This document shows, one piece after another, positions 24,789-31,633 of a stretch of DNA of 38,782 nucleotides (position 1 is the first letter of the stretch; each line of letters begins with the position of its first letter). The translations under genes and the position numbers were made by a program. Source of the stretch: Flavipsychrobacter sp. (GTDB lineage: Bacteria; Bacteroidota; Bacteroidia; Chitinophagales; Chitinophagaceae). The stretch is taken from contig JAEUVZ010000053.1 in the NCBI GenBank assembly GCA_016786665.1, positions 1 through 38,782 on the forward strand, written 5' to 3'. Under the pieces are notes generated by a model. That model saw only the letters and a list, made by a program, of their open reading frames with translations, did no database searches and was not told the origin of the DNA.

Positions 24789-24819
24789 CAAAAATAATAT
24801 CAGAAACTGTTTTTCCAAA
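24789..24819 (-). promoter_or_regulatory. full Bacteroidota promoter for candidate RNA B
   Basis: On the minus strand TTTG (24819-24816), a 19-nt spacer and TATTTTTG (24796-24789) match the -33/-7 consensus exactly in both boxes and spacing. The predicted start coincides with the edge of the 59-bp repeat. It is the best promoter match I found in the window. Confidence 0.65.
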
Positions 24820-24950
24820 TTAATTTTGACAATAGGTGTATAAACATGCGCCTGTCGCCTTAAAGAATTTCTTTTTCCATATGCCAAGTTTTTAATCCGA
24901 ACTTAATAAAAGTACTTCTCACTTTTAGTTTCAGTACCTGGCCTGGCAGC

Positions 24951-25050
24951 AATAAAAAAGCCAGCCTGAGAACAGGCCAGCCCCTATAAACCCTATCACT
25001 ATGAAAACTTCTTTATCTGCAGTAGAATGATTTAATTTAAAAACTTTACC
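24951..25050 (-). ncRNA. candidate small RNA A (59-bp repeat, copy 2, with 5' extension)
   Basis: The second perfect copy of the 59-bp unit (24951-25009) ends in the same intrinsic terminator followed by six U on the minus strand. Its nearest promoter element is TATCTTTG (25061-25054), which would start transcription near 25050. That gives an RNA of about 95 nt whose 3' ~59 nt equal RNA B and whose 5' ~40 nt are unique and AU-rich. It also lies 117-175 nt beyond the infC stop codon and could simply terminate infC mRNA. The two roles are not exclusive. Confidence 0.45.
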
Positions 25051-25053
25051 GCA

Positions 25054-25061
25054 CAAAGATA
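25054..25061 (-). promoter_or_regulatory. -7 box without -33 element (candidate RNA A)
   Basis: TATCTTTG on the minus strand matches TAnnTTTG exactly. At the expected -33 position there is no TTTG. Instead the CRP-like palindrome at 25083-25098 is centred about 33 nt upstream of the box centre, which puts it at about -40 from the predicted start. Confidence 0.5.
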
Positions 25062-25081
25062 CACGTTACTATCATTGCACC

Positions 25082-25099
25082 ATGTGACTAAGGTCACAT
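25082..25099. promoter_or_regulatory. CRP-family-type palindromic site
   Basis: ATGTGACTAAGGTCACAT is a perfect palindrome with 7-bp arms and a TAAG centre. Its core fits TGTGA-N6-TCACA, the consensus of the E. coli CRP family. Its position relative to the -7 box at 25054-25061 matches class II activation. On the plus strand the same sequence is followed by TTTT and could be a weak hairpin terminator, but no plus-strand gene lies upstream. No CRP/FNR gene is in the window. Confidence 0.5.
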
Positions 25100-25125
25100 T
25101 TTTACAATGACGTGTATCAGCTTCT

Positions 25126-25683
25126 TTATTTTTTCTTTTTAGGAGTGAAGATCACCAGCATACGGCGGCCTTCCATCTTCGGCATAGACTCCAGCGAACC
25201 AAACTCAGCCAGCCTTTCGGCAAACTTCAGCAGCAGCAGCTCGCCCCGCTCCTGGAACATGATAGCACGTCCCTTGAACTGTACATAGCATTTCACCTTG
25301 TCGCCCTCTTTCAGGAACTTTTCGGCGTGCTTTGCTTTAAAGTCAAAATCGTGGTCGTCTGTATTGGGAGTGAACCGTATTTCCTTTACTTCCGATTGCT
25401 TCGCTTTGGCCTTCTGCTCCTTGTCCTTTTTCTTTTTCTCGTAAAGGAACTTTTTGTAGTCTATGAGGCGGCACACGGGCGGAACCGCGTTGGGCGATAT
25501 TTCCACCAGGTCTACTTCACGCTCTTCGGCCATGCGTATCGCCTGGGCTAAAGGATAAACACCGGGCTCCACATCTTCCCCTATCACACGCACTTCCTGT
25601 GCGGTTATCTCACGGTTCAAACGGTGTTCGTTCTGTACTTGTCTTGGTCTAAAAAATGGTTTTCCTTTACCTCTTTTTTGCAT
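25126..25683 (-). CDS. infC: translation initiation factor IF-3
   Basis: This 185-residue factor binds the 30S subunit, prevents premature 50S joining and checks initiator tRNA and start codon. The N-domain starts with VQNEHRLNREITAQEVRVIGEDVEPGVYPL and includes the family block AREVDLVEISPNAVPPVCRLIDYKKFLYE. The lysine-rich linker is KKKKDKEQKAKAKQ. The C-domain includes EIRFTPNTDDHDFDFKAKHAEKFLKEGDKVK and FKGRAIMFQERGELLL. It starts with an ordinary ATG rather than the AUU used for autoregulation in E. coli. It lies 84 bp downstream of thrS, the classic order. The usual next genes, rpmI (L35) and rplT (L20), do not follow. Confidence 0.97.
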   Translation of the reverse strand: MQKRGKGKPFFRPRQVQNEHRLNREITAQEVRVIGEDVEPGVYPLAQAIRMAEEREVDLVEISPNAVPPVCRLIDYKKFLYEKKKKDKEQKAKAKQSEVKEIRFTPNTDDHDFDFKAKHAEKFLKEGDKVKCYVQFKGRAIMFQERGELLLLKFAERLAEFGSLESMPKMEGRRMLVIFTPKKKK

Positions 25684-25767
25684 TAACGATTTTTAAAAAT
25701 GATGGCAAAAATAGTGCATTTTATCCAACAAATGCATATTCTATGCTATATAATGATTATCTACTCC

Positions 25768-27717
25768 TTAATTTAACTTTTTGCCAGCTACCTGGTCGCG
25801 TACAATAGCCTGCACTTCCTGCACAAAGTCTTGCAGGGGCACCGAGCCTTTGTCGCCCTCGCCCTGCTTGCGCACCGATACCTGGCGCTCGGCCATTTCC
25901 TTCTCCCCTACTATCAGCATATACGGCACCTTCATCAGTTCGGTATCGCGAATCTTCTTGCCTATCTTCTCGCTGCGGTCGTCTATTTCGGCGCGTATGT
26001 CGGCGGTGGCCAGTGCATTCACCACTTCCTGTGCATACTCGTTGAATTTATCGCTTATAGGCAGCACCTTTACCTGCTGCGGCGCCAGCCAGAAGGGCAG
26101 CTTACCGGCGCAGTGCTCCAGCAACACGGCTGTAAAGCGCTCCATAGAGCCAAAGGGGGCGCGGTGTATCATTACCGGGCGCTTGCGGGTATTATCCGCA
26201 TCTACATACTCCAGCTCAAAGCGCTCCGGCAGGTTGTAGTCTACCTGTATGGTACCCAGCTGCCAGCTGCGGCCCAGGGCATCCTTCACCATAAAGTCCA
26301 GCTTGGGGCCATAGAAGGCCGCCTCGCCATACTCTACTACGGTCTTCAGGCCTTTTTCCTCGGCAGCTTCCATTATAGAGCGCTCTGCTATCTCCCAGTT
26401 TTCCTCGGTGCCTATGTACTTGCTGCGGTCTTCCTTGTCACGCAGCGATATCTGGGCGGTGAACTCGCTAAAGTCCAGCGAAGTAAATACATACATCACC
26501 AGGTCTATTACTTTCTTAAATTCATCCTTTACCTGCTCCGGCCGGCAGAACAAGTGCGCGTCGTCCTGGGTAAACCCACGGACGCGGGTAAGGCCGTGCA
26601 GCTCGCCCGACTGCTCGTAGCGGTACACCGTACCAAACTCGGCCAGGCGCAGCGGCAAGTCTTTGTACGAGCGCGGCGATGACTTATATATCTCGCAGTG
26701 GTGCGGGCAGTTCATGGGCTTGAGCATGAACTCTTCTCCTTCCTGCGGGGTAGTTATGGGGCGGAAGCTGTCTTTACCATACTTCTCCCAGTGACCCGAG
26801 GTTACATACAGTTGCTTGCTGCCTATGTGCGGCGTTATTACCGGCAGGTAGCCGCTGGCAATCTGCGCGCGCTGCAGAAACTGCTGCAGGCGCTCGCGCA
26901 GCATGGCGCCTTTGGGCAGCCACAGAGGCAGGCCGCTGCCTACCTTCTCTGAAAAAGTGAACAGCTCCAGCTCACGGCCCAGCTTGCGGTGGTCGCGCTT
27001 CTTCGCCTCTTCCAGCAGCACCAGGTACTCATCCAGTTCCTTCTGGTTGGGGAAGGTGATACCGTATATGCGGGTGAGCATTTTATTCTTTTCGTTGCCC
27101 CGCCAGTAGGCGCCGGCAATATTGGTCAGCTTCACCGATTTAATGAAGCTGGTATTGGGTATGTGCGGTCCGCGGCACAGGTCGGTAAAGTTTCCCTGTG
27201 TGTAGAAGGTGATCTCGCCGTCGTTCAGGCCTTCCAGTAGTTCCAGCTTATATTGGTCTTGCTTTTCCGTAAAGTAGGCGATAGCCTTGTCTTTCGGCAT
27301 TTCTTCACGCACGTATTCACTACCGGCCTTGGCCAGTTCCTTCATTTTATCTTCCAGCCTCTTCAGGTCTTCCTCTGTTATAGAGCGGTCGCCCAGGTCT
27401 ATATCATAATAGAAGCCATTGTCTATGGCCGGTCCTATACCAAACTTGGTACCGGGAAAGAGGGCTTCCAGCGCCTCGGCCATCAGGTGGGCGGAAGAGT
27501 GCCAGAAAGTGGCTTTCGCCCCCGGGTCGCCCCAGGTAAGCAGCTTCAGGGTAGCATCTTGGGTTATGGGGCGGGCGGCATCCCATATTTCCCCGTTCAC
27601 TTCGGCCGCCAGCACTTTGCGGGCGAGCCCTTCACTTATAGATTTGGCCACATCCATCGCCGATACGCTTCCTTCATACTCGCGCACCGCGCCATCGGGC
27701 AGTGTAATTTTCAACAT
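25768..27717 (-). CDS. thrS: threonyl-tRNA synthetase
   Basis: This 649-residue enzyme charges tRNA-Thr. In order: TGS domain (residues 1-62), the editing domain with [11 protein letters not shown] (HxxxH) and [11 protein letters not shown] (CxxxH), the class II catalytic core and the anticodon-binding domain (about 550-640). Catalytic zinc ligands are seen in [10 protein letters not shown] (Cys), DDAHLFC (His) and [14 protein letters not shown] (His, within motif 3). The ATG at 27717 gives [11 protein letters not shown]; the longer frame from 27750 adds 11 unlikely residues. It is cotranscribed with infC. A terminator of the upstream lipoprotein gene and a -7 box at 27748-27755 show that transcription starts just before thrS. 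Confidence 0.97.
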   Translation of the reverse strand: MLKITLPDGAVREYEGSVSAMDVAKSISEGLARKVLAAEVNGEIWDAARPITQDATLKLLTWGDPGAKATFWHSSAHLMAEALEALFPGTKFGIGPAIDNGFYYDIDLGDRSITEEDLKRLEDKMKELAKAGSEYVREEMPKDKAIAYFTEKQDQYKLELLEGLNDGEITFYTQGNFTDLCRGPHIPNTSFIKSVKLTNIAGAYWRGNEKNKMLTRIYGITFPNQKELDEYLVLLEEAKKRDHRKLGRELELFTFSEKVGSGLPLWLPKGAMLRERLQQFLQRAQIASGYLPVITPHIGSKQLYVTSGHWEKYGKDSFRPITTPQEGEEFMLKPMNCPHHCEIYKSSPRSYKDLPLRLAEFGTVYRYEQSGELHGLTRVRGFTQDDAHLFCRPEQVKDEFKKVIDLVMYVFTSLDFSEFTAQISLRDKEDRSKYIGTEENWEIAERSIMEAAEEKGLKTVVEYGEAAFYGPKLDFMVKDALGRSWQLGTIQVDYNLPERFELEYVDADNTRKRPVMIHRAPFGSMERFTAVLLEHCAGKLPFWLAPQQVKVLPISDKFNEYAQEVVNALATADIRAEIDDRSEKIGKKIRDTELMKVPYMLIVGEKEMAERQVSVRKQGEGDKGSVPLQDFVQEVQAIVRDQVAGKKLN

Positions 27718-27747
27718 ATTGTTACTGTTATTTCGCCAACAGGCTCG

Positions 27748-27755
27748 CAAAAGTA
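27748..27755 (-). promoter_or_regulatory. -7 box of the thrS-infC operon
   Basis: TACTTTTG on the minus strand matches TAnnTTTG exactly and predicts a start near 27741, giving a 24-nt leader before the thrS ATG. A short leader leaves no room for a T-box or operator-type leader structure as in other phyla. A TTTG -33 element is not evident. Confidence 0.5.
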
Positions 27756-27784
27756 CGAATTGAACCCGTGATGATTGATTTTTA

Positions 27785-27814
27785 TAAAAAAAACCATCCG
27801 CCCGGGCGGATGGT
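27785..27814 (-). terminator. terminator of the lipoprotein gene
   Basis: 27793-27814 is a perfect 22-bp palindrome (arms ACCATCCGCCC and GGGCGGATGGT). On the minus strand it is followed by seven to eight T, 25 nt past the lipoprotein stop codon and just upstream of the thrS promoter. Confidence 0.88.
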
Positions 27815-27838
27815 ACTGAATACTATCTTTCTTCCACC

Positions 27839-28357
27839 TTAGTTTTTCTGAAATACATGCTCTATGCGTACCGTATCTACGGGAACGTTGTTCACTATGA
27901 ACGGCGCGGGGTAAGCAATCGTAAACTCCCCGTCGCTGAAATCTTTTACCGATACTTTAAAGGTACGGTAGTCGAAGTAACGGTCGCAGTTGTAAAAGTT
28001 CAGCGAATCGTCATTGTCGCTAAATTCCCAGCGGAAATTGTAGATATCGCCTTCGCCCGTGGAACATTTGTCATTCGCCGTGTGGTGCTTGCCGGAGTAG
28101 TTCTCGAAGAACTGGAGGAAATCGTCTTTTTTACAGGCTGTTTGCAAATCGGTTACTACCGAGTCAGAGCCGTCCAGTTTGGTAAATACCACGCGGTACT
28201 CCTTGGTAGTCCACCTGGTTGGCATCTCCGGTGCAGCATCGGTTTTGTTGTTCCCGTAGAGCTTCTGGGTGCGGTTCAGCGGAACGTCCAGCGTTTGCTC
28301 TTTGTTGCAGGAAATAACCACCAATGCGGTGGCACAGGCAAGTAACAGATATTTCAT
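27839..28357 (-). CDS. predicted lipoprotein, lipocalin-like
   Basis: This is a 172-residue lipoprotein if translation starts at the ATG at 28357 (MKYLLLACATALVVISC). A start at 28372 adds five residues (MSKNS) and is also possible. The lipobox VVIS-C puts the lipidated cysteine directly before NKEQ. The mature part has the layout of small Bacteroidota lipocalin-like lipoproteins: TACKKDDFLQFFENYSGKHHTANDKCSTGEGDIYNFRWEFSDNDDSLNF, with a Cys pair bracketing the repeated beta strands, then further strands to the C-terminus. The ligand or role is unknown. It is monocistronic, with its own strong terminator. The sensor kinase gene starts divergently 182 bp away. Confidence 0.75.
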   Translation of the reverse strand: MKYLLLACATALVVISCNKEQTLDVPLNRTQKLYGNNKTDAAPEMPTRWTTKEYRVVFTKLDGSDSVVTDLQTACKKDDFLQFFENYSGKHHTANDKCSTGEGDIYNFRWEFSDNDDSLNFYNCDRYFDYRTFKVSVKDFSDGEFTIAYPAPFIVNNVPVDTVRIEHVFQKN

Positions 28358-28538
28358 AGAGTTTTTACTCATTTAAGCACATAAAACTAATGAATATCAC
28401 GGTTTAATAAAAGAAATGCCCAAATTTATTTGCAGGGCAATCCGTTGTAAAATGTAGTTAAATTTGATACCTGCGAGGTTTACACATCCTGCCAAAAGGT
28501 ATTTTTACCCGGGTATTCGGATATTTCCGGCCTTAGAT

Positions 28539-28546
28539 TAGCTTTG
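28539..28546 (+). promoter_or_regulatory. promoter giving a nearly leaderless kinase mRNA
   Basis: TAGCTTTG matches the -7 consensus exactly and has TTCG (one mismatch from TTTG) 19 nt upstream (28516-28519). The predicted transcription start (about 28553) is at most 2-3 nt before the ATG at 28555, so the mRNA would be almost leaderless. Confidence 0.5.
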
Positions 28547-28554
28547 CTTTATAG

Positions 28555-29838
28555 ATGAAGAGAGTTTTCCCGCTTATTGTTTTGTTGATCACCCTGTCCG
28601 TGCTCGGCATTATGTTCATCCAGATGCACTGGATAGAAAATGCCATTTTAGTAAAACAGGAGCTGCACAAGAACAATATAGAGAAAGCTATGCAGCAGAT
28701 AAAGGAGCAGATGTACAACCGCCACTTTGAGAAAAAGCAGTACGGCTACATCCCCAACGAAATGAGTAAGCAAAACCTGCTCCGCAAGTACTTTACCATC
28801 GTCGACTTCCAGAATGAAATTCCGCAGATAGTAGATACCATTCTTAAAAAGAACAGCCTGAAAGAAAAGTACGAATACTGCGTCACCAACATCTTCGACC
28901 AGTCTATCGCTATCAGCCCCAATTTTAAGGAAGAATATTTCAACTCCGCTTCCACCCGCAAAGAAACACTTAGCCTGCCAGACGGCACCTATGTAGAAAC
29001 GCTCTACCTGTATATAGAGGACAAAAATTACATCATCAAGCAGATGGGCGGCCTGATATTAGCCTCCATATTCTTTACGTGCATTATTATTTCGGCGTTC
29101 GCGCTCACTATACGCACTATGTTCCGGCAGAAGAACCTGTCGGAGATAAAGTCGGACTTCATCAACAACATGACCCACGAGCTGAAAACGCCGCTGGCTA
29201 CCATTTCGCTGGCCATAGACGCACTGGTGAACGAGAAGGTGATACACGATACGGATAAGATACGCTACTACAGCGGCATGATAAAAGACGAGAACAAGCG
29301 GATGAACAAGCAGGTGGAAAAAATACTGCAGGCCGCCCGCCTGGAACGCCAGGAGATAAAACTAAACCTGCAGGAGCTGGACGCCCACGAAATCATTCAG
29401 AAAACAGCCGACAACCTGGCCTTGCAGATACAGGAAAAAAATGGTTCTATAACCCTGAACCTGGATGCTACCAACTACATAATAGACGCCGACGAAGTAC
29501 ACTTTTCCAACATCGTGTTCAACCTGCTGGATAATGCCATTAAATACTCTAACGAGAGTATCCCCCTGCACATAGATGTAAACACCACGGTTACCAACAA
29601 CGGTATGCTGGCCATAAAGGTAAAAGACAATGGTATAGGTATGAACAAAGAAACCCAGTCGCGGGTGTTTGAAAAGTTCTACCGGGCGCATACCGGCAAC
29701 ATTCACAATGTGAAGGGCTTTGGCCTGGGCCTCAGCTATGTAAAAGCCATCACCGAGGCGCATGGCGGCAAAGCAAAAGTAGAGAGCGCCCTGGGTAAGG
29801 GTTCTACTTTTACTTTAACCTTGCCGCTGCATGCGTAA
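28555..29838 (+). CDS. membrane sensor histidine kinase
   Basis: This is a 427-residue two-component kinase. A first membrane segment (residues 4-23) and a second (about 165-186) bracket a ~140-residue periplasmic sensor domain with no recognised fold. The HisKA domain contains the phospho-acceptor His208 in NNMTHELKTPLATIS. The HATPase domain has the N box (NLLDNAIKYS), the G1 box (VKDNGIGM), the F box (FEKFYRAH) and the G2 box (GFGLGLSYVKAI). This is a complete, likely active kinase. No response-regulator gene is adjacent in the window (the next gene is the convergent ahpD-like gene), so its partner is encoded elsewhere. The signal is unknown. Confidence 0.92.
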   Translation: MKRVFPLIVLLITLSVLGIMFIQMHWIENAILVKQELHKNNIEKAMQQIKEQMYNRHFEKKQYGYIPNEMSKQNLLRKYFTIVDFQNEIPQIVDTILKKNSLKEKYEYCVTNIFDQSIAISPNFKEEYFNSASTRKETLSLPDGTYVETLYLYIEDKNYIIKQMGGLILASIFFTCIIISAFALTIRTMFRQKNLSEIKSDFINNMTHELKTPLATISLAIDALVNEKVIHDTDKIRYYSGMIKDENKRMNKQVEKILQAARLERQEIKLNLQELDAHEIIQKTADNLALQIQEKNGSITLNLDATNYIIDADEVHFSNIVFNLLDNAIKYSNESIPLHIDVNTTVTNNGMLAIKVKDNGIGMNKETQSRVFEKFYRAHTGNIHNVKGFGLGLSYVKAITEAHGGKAKVESALGKGSTFTLTLPLHA

Positions 29839-29892
29839 CCCCCACTCCCTGCCTGCCGGCAAGCCTAAAAGGGCTGAATGACTAAAAGGGCA

Positions 29893-30480
29893 CTAGATAA
29901 TTACACTTAGGCTTTTGATGACCGCCGCCAGGCGCACCGCATCGTATATGCGGGCTTCTGTGGAACCCAACTCGCGCACGGAGCGCTCGTGCGCCGTCAC
30001 GCAGCGCTCGCAGCCATTTACCGCGGAAACTACCAGGCTGGTGAGCTCAAACAGTTCCTTGCCTATCACCGGGTTCATCATAATGCTCATGCGCAGGCCG
30101 GCCGGGGTATTCTGGTAGTAGTCAGCCTCGCTCAGGTAGTGCTTAAAGCGATAGAAGATATTATTAGCACTCATCAGCGAGGTGCAACTGTGTATTTCAG
30201 AAAGCTCCGCTTCAGAGGCCCCCTCGTTGCGGGCCAGCGATTCAAAGGCTGCTGTCAGCGCCTCGTGCTTCTCGTTCACCACTACGGCCAGGGCCAGCAG
30301 CAGCGCGTCTTTGCGCACTATGTTCTTGCTGCCCAGTACGGCCGCCACGTTTAGCTTCAGGTCGCGCAGGTATTTGCTATCGGTATCAGAAAGCTGCCGC
30401 AGCGAGGGCGATGTATGCCCGGCATCCAGGCCCAGGTCGTGCAGCATACCGGCAACCGTTTCGTGTTGTATCGTTTCCAT
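29893..30480 (-). CDS. AhpD-like alkylhydroperoxidase (CMD family)
   Basis: This 195-residue member of the carboxymuconolactone decarboxylase/AhpD family has the redox motif Cys157-x-x-Cys160 in VNGCERCVTAHE, with His164 in the position of the proton-relay histidine. The length (~175-195) fits mycobacterial AhpD, which passes electrons from lipoylated proteins to AhpC. The residue before the second Cys is Arg, whereas mycobacterial AhpD has His there (from memory), so the mechanism may differ slightly. It lies 72 bp downstream of ahpC on the same strand, with an intrinsic terminator in between. The order and pairing support a role as AhpC reductase or adaptor. Confidence 0.9.
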   Translation of the reverse strand: METIQHETVAGMLHDLGLDAGHTSPSLRQLSDTDSKYLRDLKLNVAAVLGSKNIVRKDALLLALAVVVNEKHEALTAAFESLARNEGASEAELSEIHSCTSLMSANNIFYRFKHYLSEADYYQNTPAGLRMSIMMNPVIGKELFELTSLVVSAVNGCERCVTAHERSVRELGSTEARIYDAVRLAAVIKSLSVII

Positions 30481-30498
30481 CTTCGTTCTTCGTTTTTA

Positions 30499-30528
30499 TA
30501 AAAATCCACCCCGCTACGGGGGTGGATT
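30499..30528 (-). terminator. intrinsic terminator between ahpC and ahpD-like genes
   Basis: On the minus strand 30528-30519 pairs with 30512-30503 (AATCCACCCC with GGGGTGGATT) and is followed by five T. It lies in the 72-bp gap after the ahpC stop codon. It should lower ahpD expression relative to ahpC, which fits a catalytic adaptor being needed in smaller amounts than the peroxiredoxin. Confidence 0.75.
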
Positions 30529-30552
30529 CAGTTGTTGTTTCTACTATTGTTA

Positions 30553-31107
30553 TTATCCTACTGCGGCTACCAGCGTCTCTTCGCCTTTGCTCCAGTTGCA
30601 GGGGCACAGTTCGTCGGTTTGCAGGCCATCCAGCACGCGCAGCACTTCGTCTACATTGCGGCCCACGCTCAGGTCGTTAACGCTCACCCAGCGCACGATG
30701 CCTTCCGGGTCTATGATGTAGGTGGCGCGGTAGGCTACCTTTTCTTCCTGCGTTAAGATGCCCAGCTCTTCCGCCAGCGACTTAGAGGTATCGGCTATCA
30801 TAGGGAACTTCAGTCCATTCAGGTCTTTGTGCGCTACGCGCCATGCATGGTGCACGTATTCATTATCAGTAGAGGCGCCCAGCAGTACGGTATCACGGTC
30901 TTTGAAATTGCCGAAGTTGTTGTTAAACTCAGCTATCTCGGTAGGGCATACAAAAGTGAAATCTTTCGGCCACCAGAACATTACTGCCCACTGTCCTTTA
31001 AAGGTTTCGTTGCTGATTTCTGCAAACTCTTTGCCTTTTTCCAGGGATACTACTGCCTTCTTCTTAAATTCAGGGAACTTACTTCCTACTGTAATAAAAT
31101 TGCTCAT
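30553..31107 (-). CDS. ahpC: AhpC-type peroxiredoxin
   Basis: This 184-residue 2-Cys peroxiredoxin reduces hydrogen peroxide and organic peroxides. The peroxidatic Cys54 is in WWPKDFTFVCPTEIAEF (P-x3-T/S-x2-C pattern). The C-terminal resolving region is Cys168-Pro-Cys170 in TDELCPCNWSKGEETL. The paired C-terminal cysteines resemble the mycobacterial AhpC type (C-A-C), which works with AhpD rather than AhpF, and an AhpD-like gene follows directly. The catalytic Arg is in the expected RATYIIDPEG block. The upstream region has an exact -7 box and a CCCTAT/ATAGGG motif set, suggesting stress regulation. Confidence 0.95.
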   Translation of the reverse strand: MSNFITVGSKFPEFKKKAVVSLEKGKEFAEISNETFKGQWAVMFWWPKDFTFVCPTEIAEFNNNFGNFKDRDTVLLGASTDNEYVHHAWRVAHKDLNGLKFPMIADTSKSLAEELGILTQEEKVAYRATYIIDPEGIVRWVSVNDLSVGRNVDEVLRVLDGLQTDELCPCNWSKGEETLVAAVG

Positions 31108-31134
31108 ATACGTAAACGGTTATTAATTGCGGTG

Positions 31135-31142
31135 CAAAGGTA
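31135..31142 (-). promoter_or_regulatory. -7 box of ahpC
   Basis: TACCTTTG on the minus strand matches TAnnTTTG exactly and predicts a start near 31127, about 20 nt before the ATG. No -33 TTTG is present at the correct spacing. The spacer region instead holds the inverted repeat CGGCGTGCGCCG (31151-31162). Confidence 0.55.
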
Positions 31143-31171
31143 CGCTTATACGGCGTGCGCCGGAAATTAAT

Positions 31172-31202
31172 CCCTATTGTGTTTCCCTATCAAAAAATAG
31201 GG
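31172..31202. promoter_or_regulatory. repeated CCCTAT/ATAGGG motif upstream of ahpC
   Basis: CCCTAT occurs at 31172-31177 and 31185-31190, followed by the inverse ATAGGG at 31197-31202 (spacers of 7 and 6 nt). The second and third form an inverted repeat with 6-bp arms. The set lies about 45-75 nt upstream of the predicted ahpC start, where an OxyR-type activator would bind. The ATAG/CTAT tetranucleotides resemble OxyR half sites, but the spacing does not match the classical N7 pattern exactly. Confidence 0.4.
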
Positions 31203-31262
31203 CATTTCAATTATCGGATACTAGTGAGTTGTATTATATAAGGAGCGTCCCGCAATGGGCAG

Positions 31263-31296
31263 AAAAAAACCCTCCGGCTTTGATGGCCGGAGGGTT
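31263..31296 (-). terminator. intrinsic terminator after the YciI-like gene
   Basis: 31296-31286 pairs with 31278-31268 on the minus strand (AACCCTCCGGC with GCCGGAGGGTT, 7-nt loop), followed by seven T. It lies 14 nt past the stop codon at 31310 and separates this transcript from ahpC. Confidence 0.88.
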
Positions 31297-31309
31297 ACCT
31301 GTTGTATCG

Positions 31310-31606
31310 TTAGTTGAGCGAAATATCAGATAGCAGCGCTGTAGACATATTGTGTATCAGCAACTGGTGGCAGGCTATATCGGTAAAGAAGGGATGCATG
31401 GGCAAGGCGGCCACTACTTCCATCGCCTGCTGTTCATCCGCGGCGGCCACTACACACCACAGCATATTGCGCTGCACCGACACGCTGTAGGAAAGGATGA
31501 TCCCTTCGCTGAACAGCCGGTCTACATATTCCTTATGCGCCGGAATGGTCTGCGTCATTTCCTCGGTAAACGGGGGCAATTCTATTTGAAACAGATATTG
31601 TGTCAT
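31310..31606 (-). CDS. YciI/muconolactone isomerase-like small protein
   Basis: This 98-residue cytoplasmic protein has the layout of the dimeric alpha/beta-barrel superfamily. The first strand is QYLFQIELPP. A helix with FTEEMTQTIPAHKEYVDRLFSEGIIL follows, then the strand MLWCVVAAADEQQAMEVVAALPMHPFFTDIACHQLLIHN. This resembles YciI-like proteins and the muconolactone delta-isomerase family (MHPFF.D.....LLIHN). The conserved His/Asp pair of YciI is not obvious, so catalysis is uncertain. It starts 28 nt after the stop codon of the type B T9SS cargo gene and is probably cotranscribed with it; no functional connection is evident. Confidence 0.7.
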   Translation of the reverse strand: MTQYLFQIELPPFTEEMTQTIPAHKEYVDRLFSEGIILSYSVSVQRNMLWCVVAAADEQQAMEVVAALPMHPFFTDIACHQLLIHNMSTALLSDISLN

Positions 31607-31633
31607 CGTCCTCGTTTTAGCGGTGCGGCCGGT

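Noticed and set aside
24726-25036. Plus-strand leader peptides starting MKT in the duplicated unit (15 and 9 codons)
   Set aside because: No gene follows on the plus strand, and the T tract and promoters are all on the minus strand, so an attenuator reading on plus does not fit.
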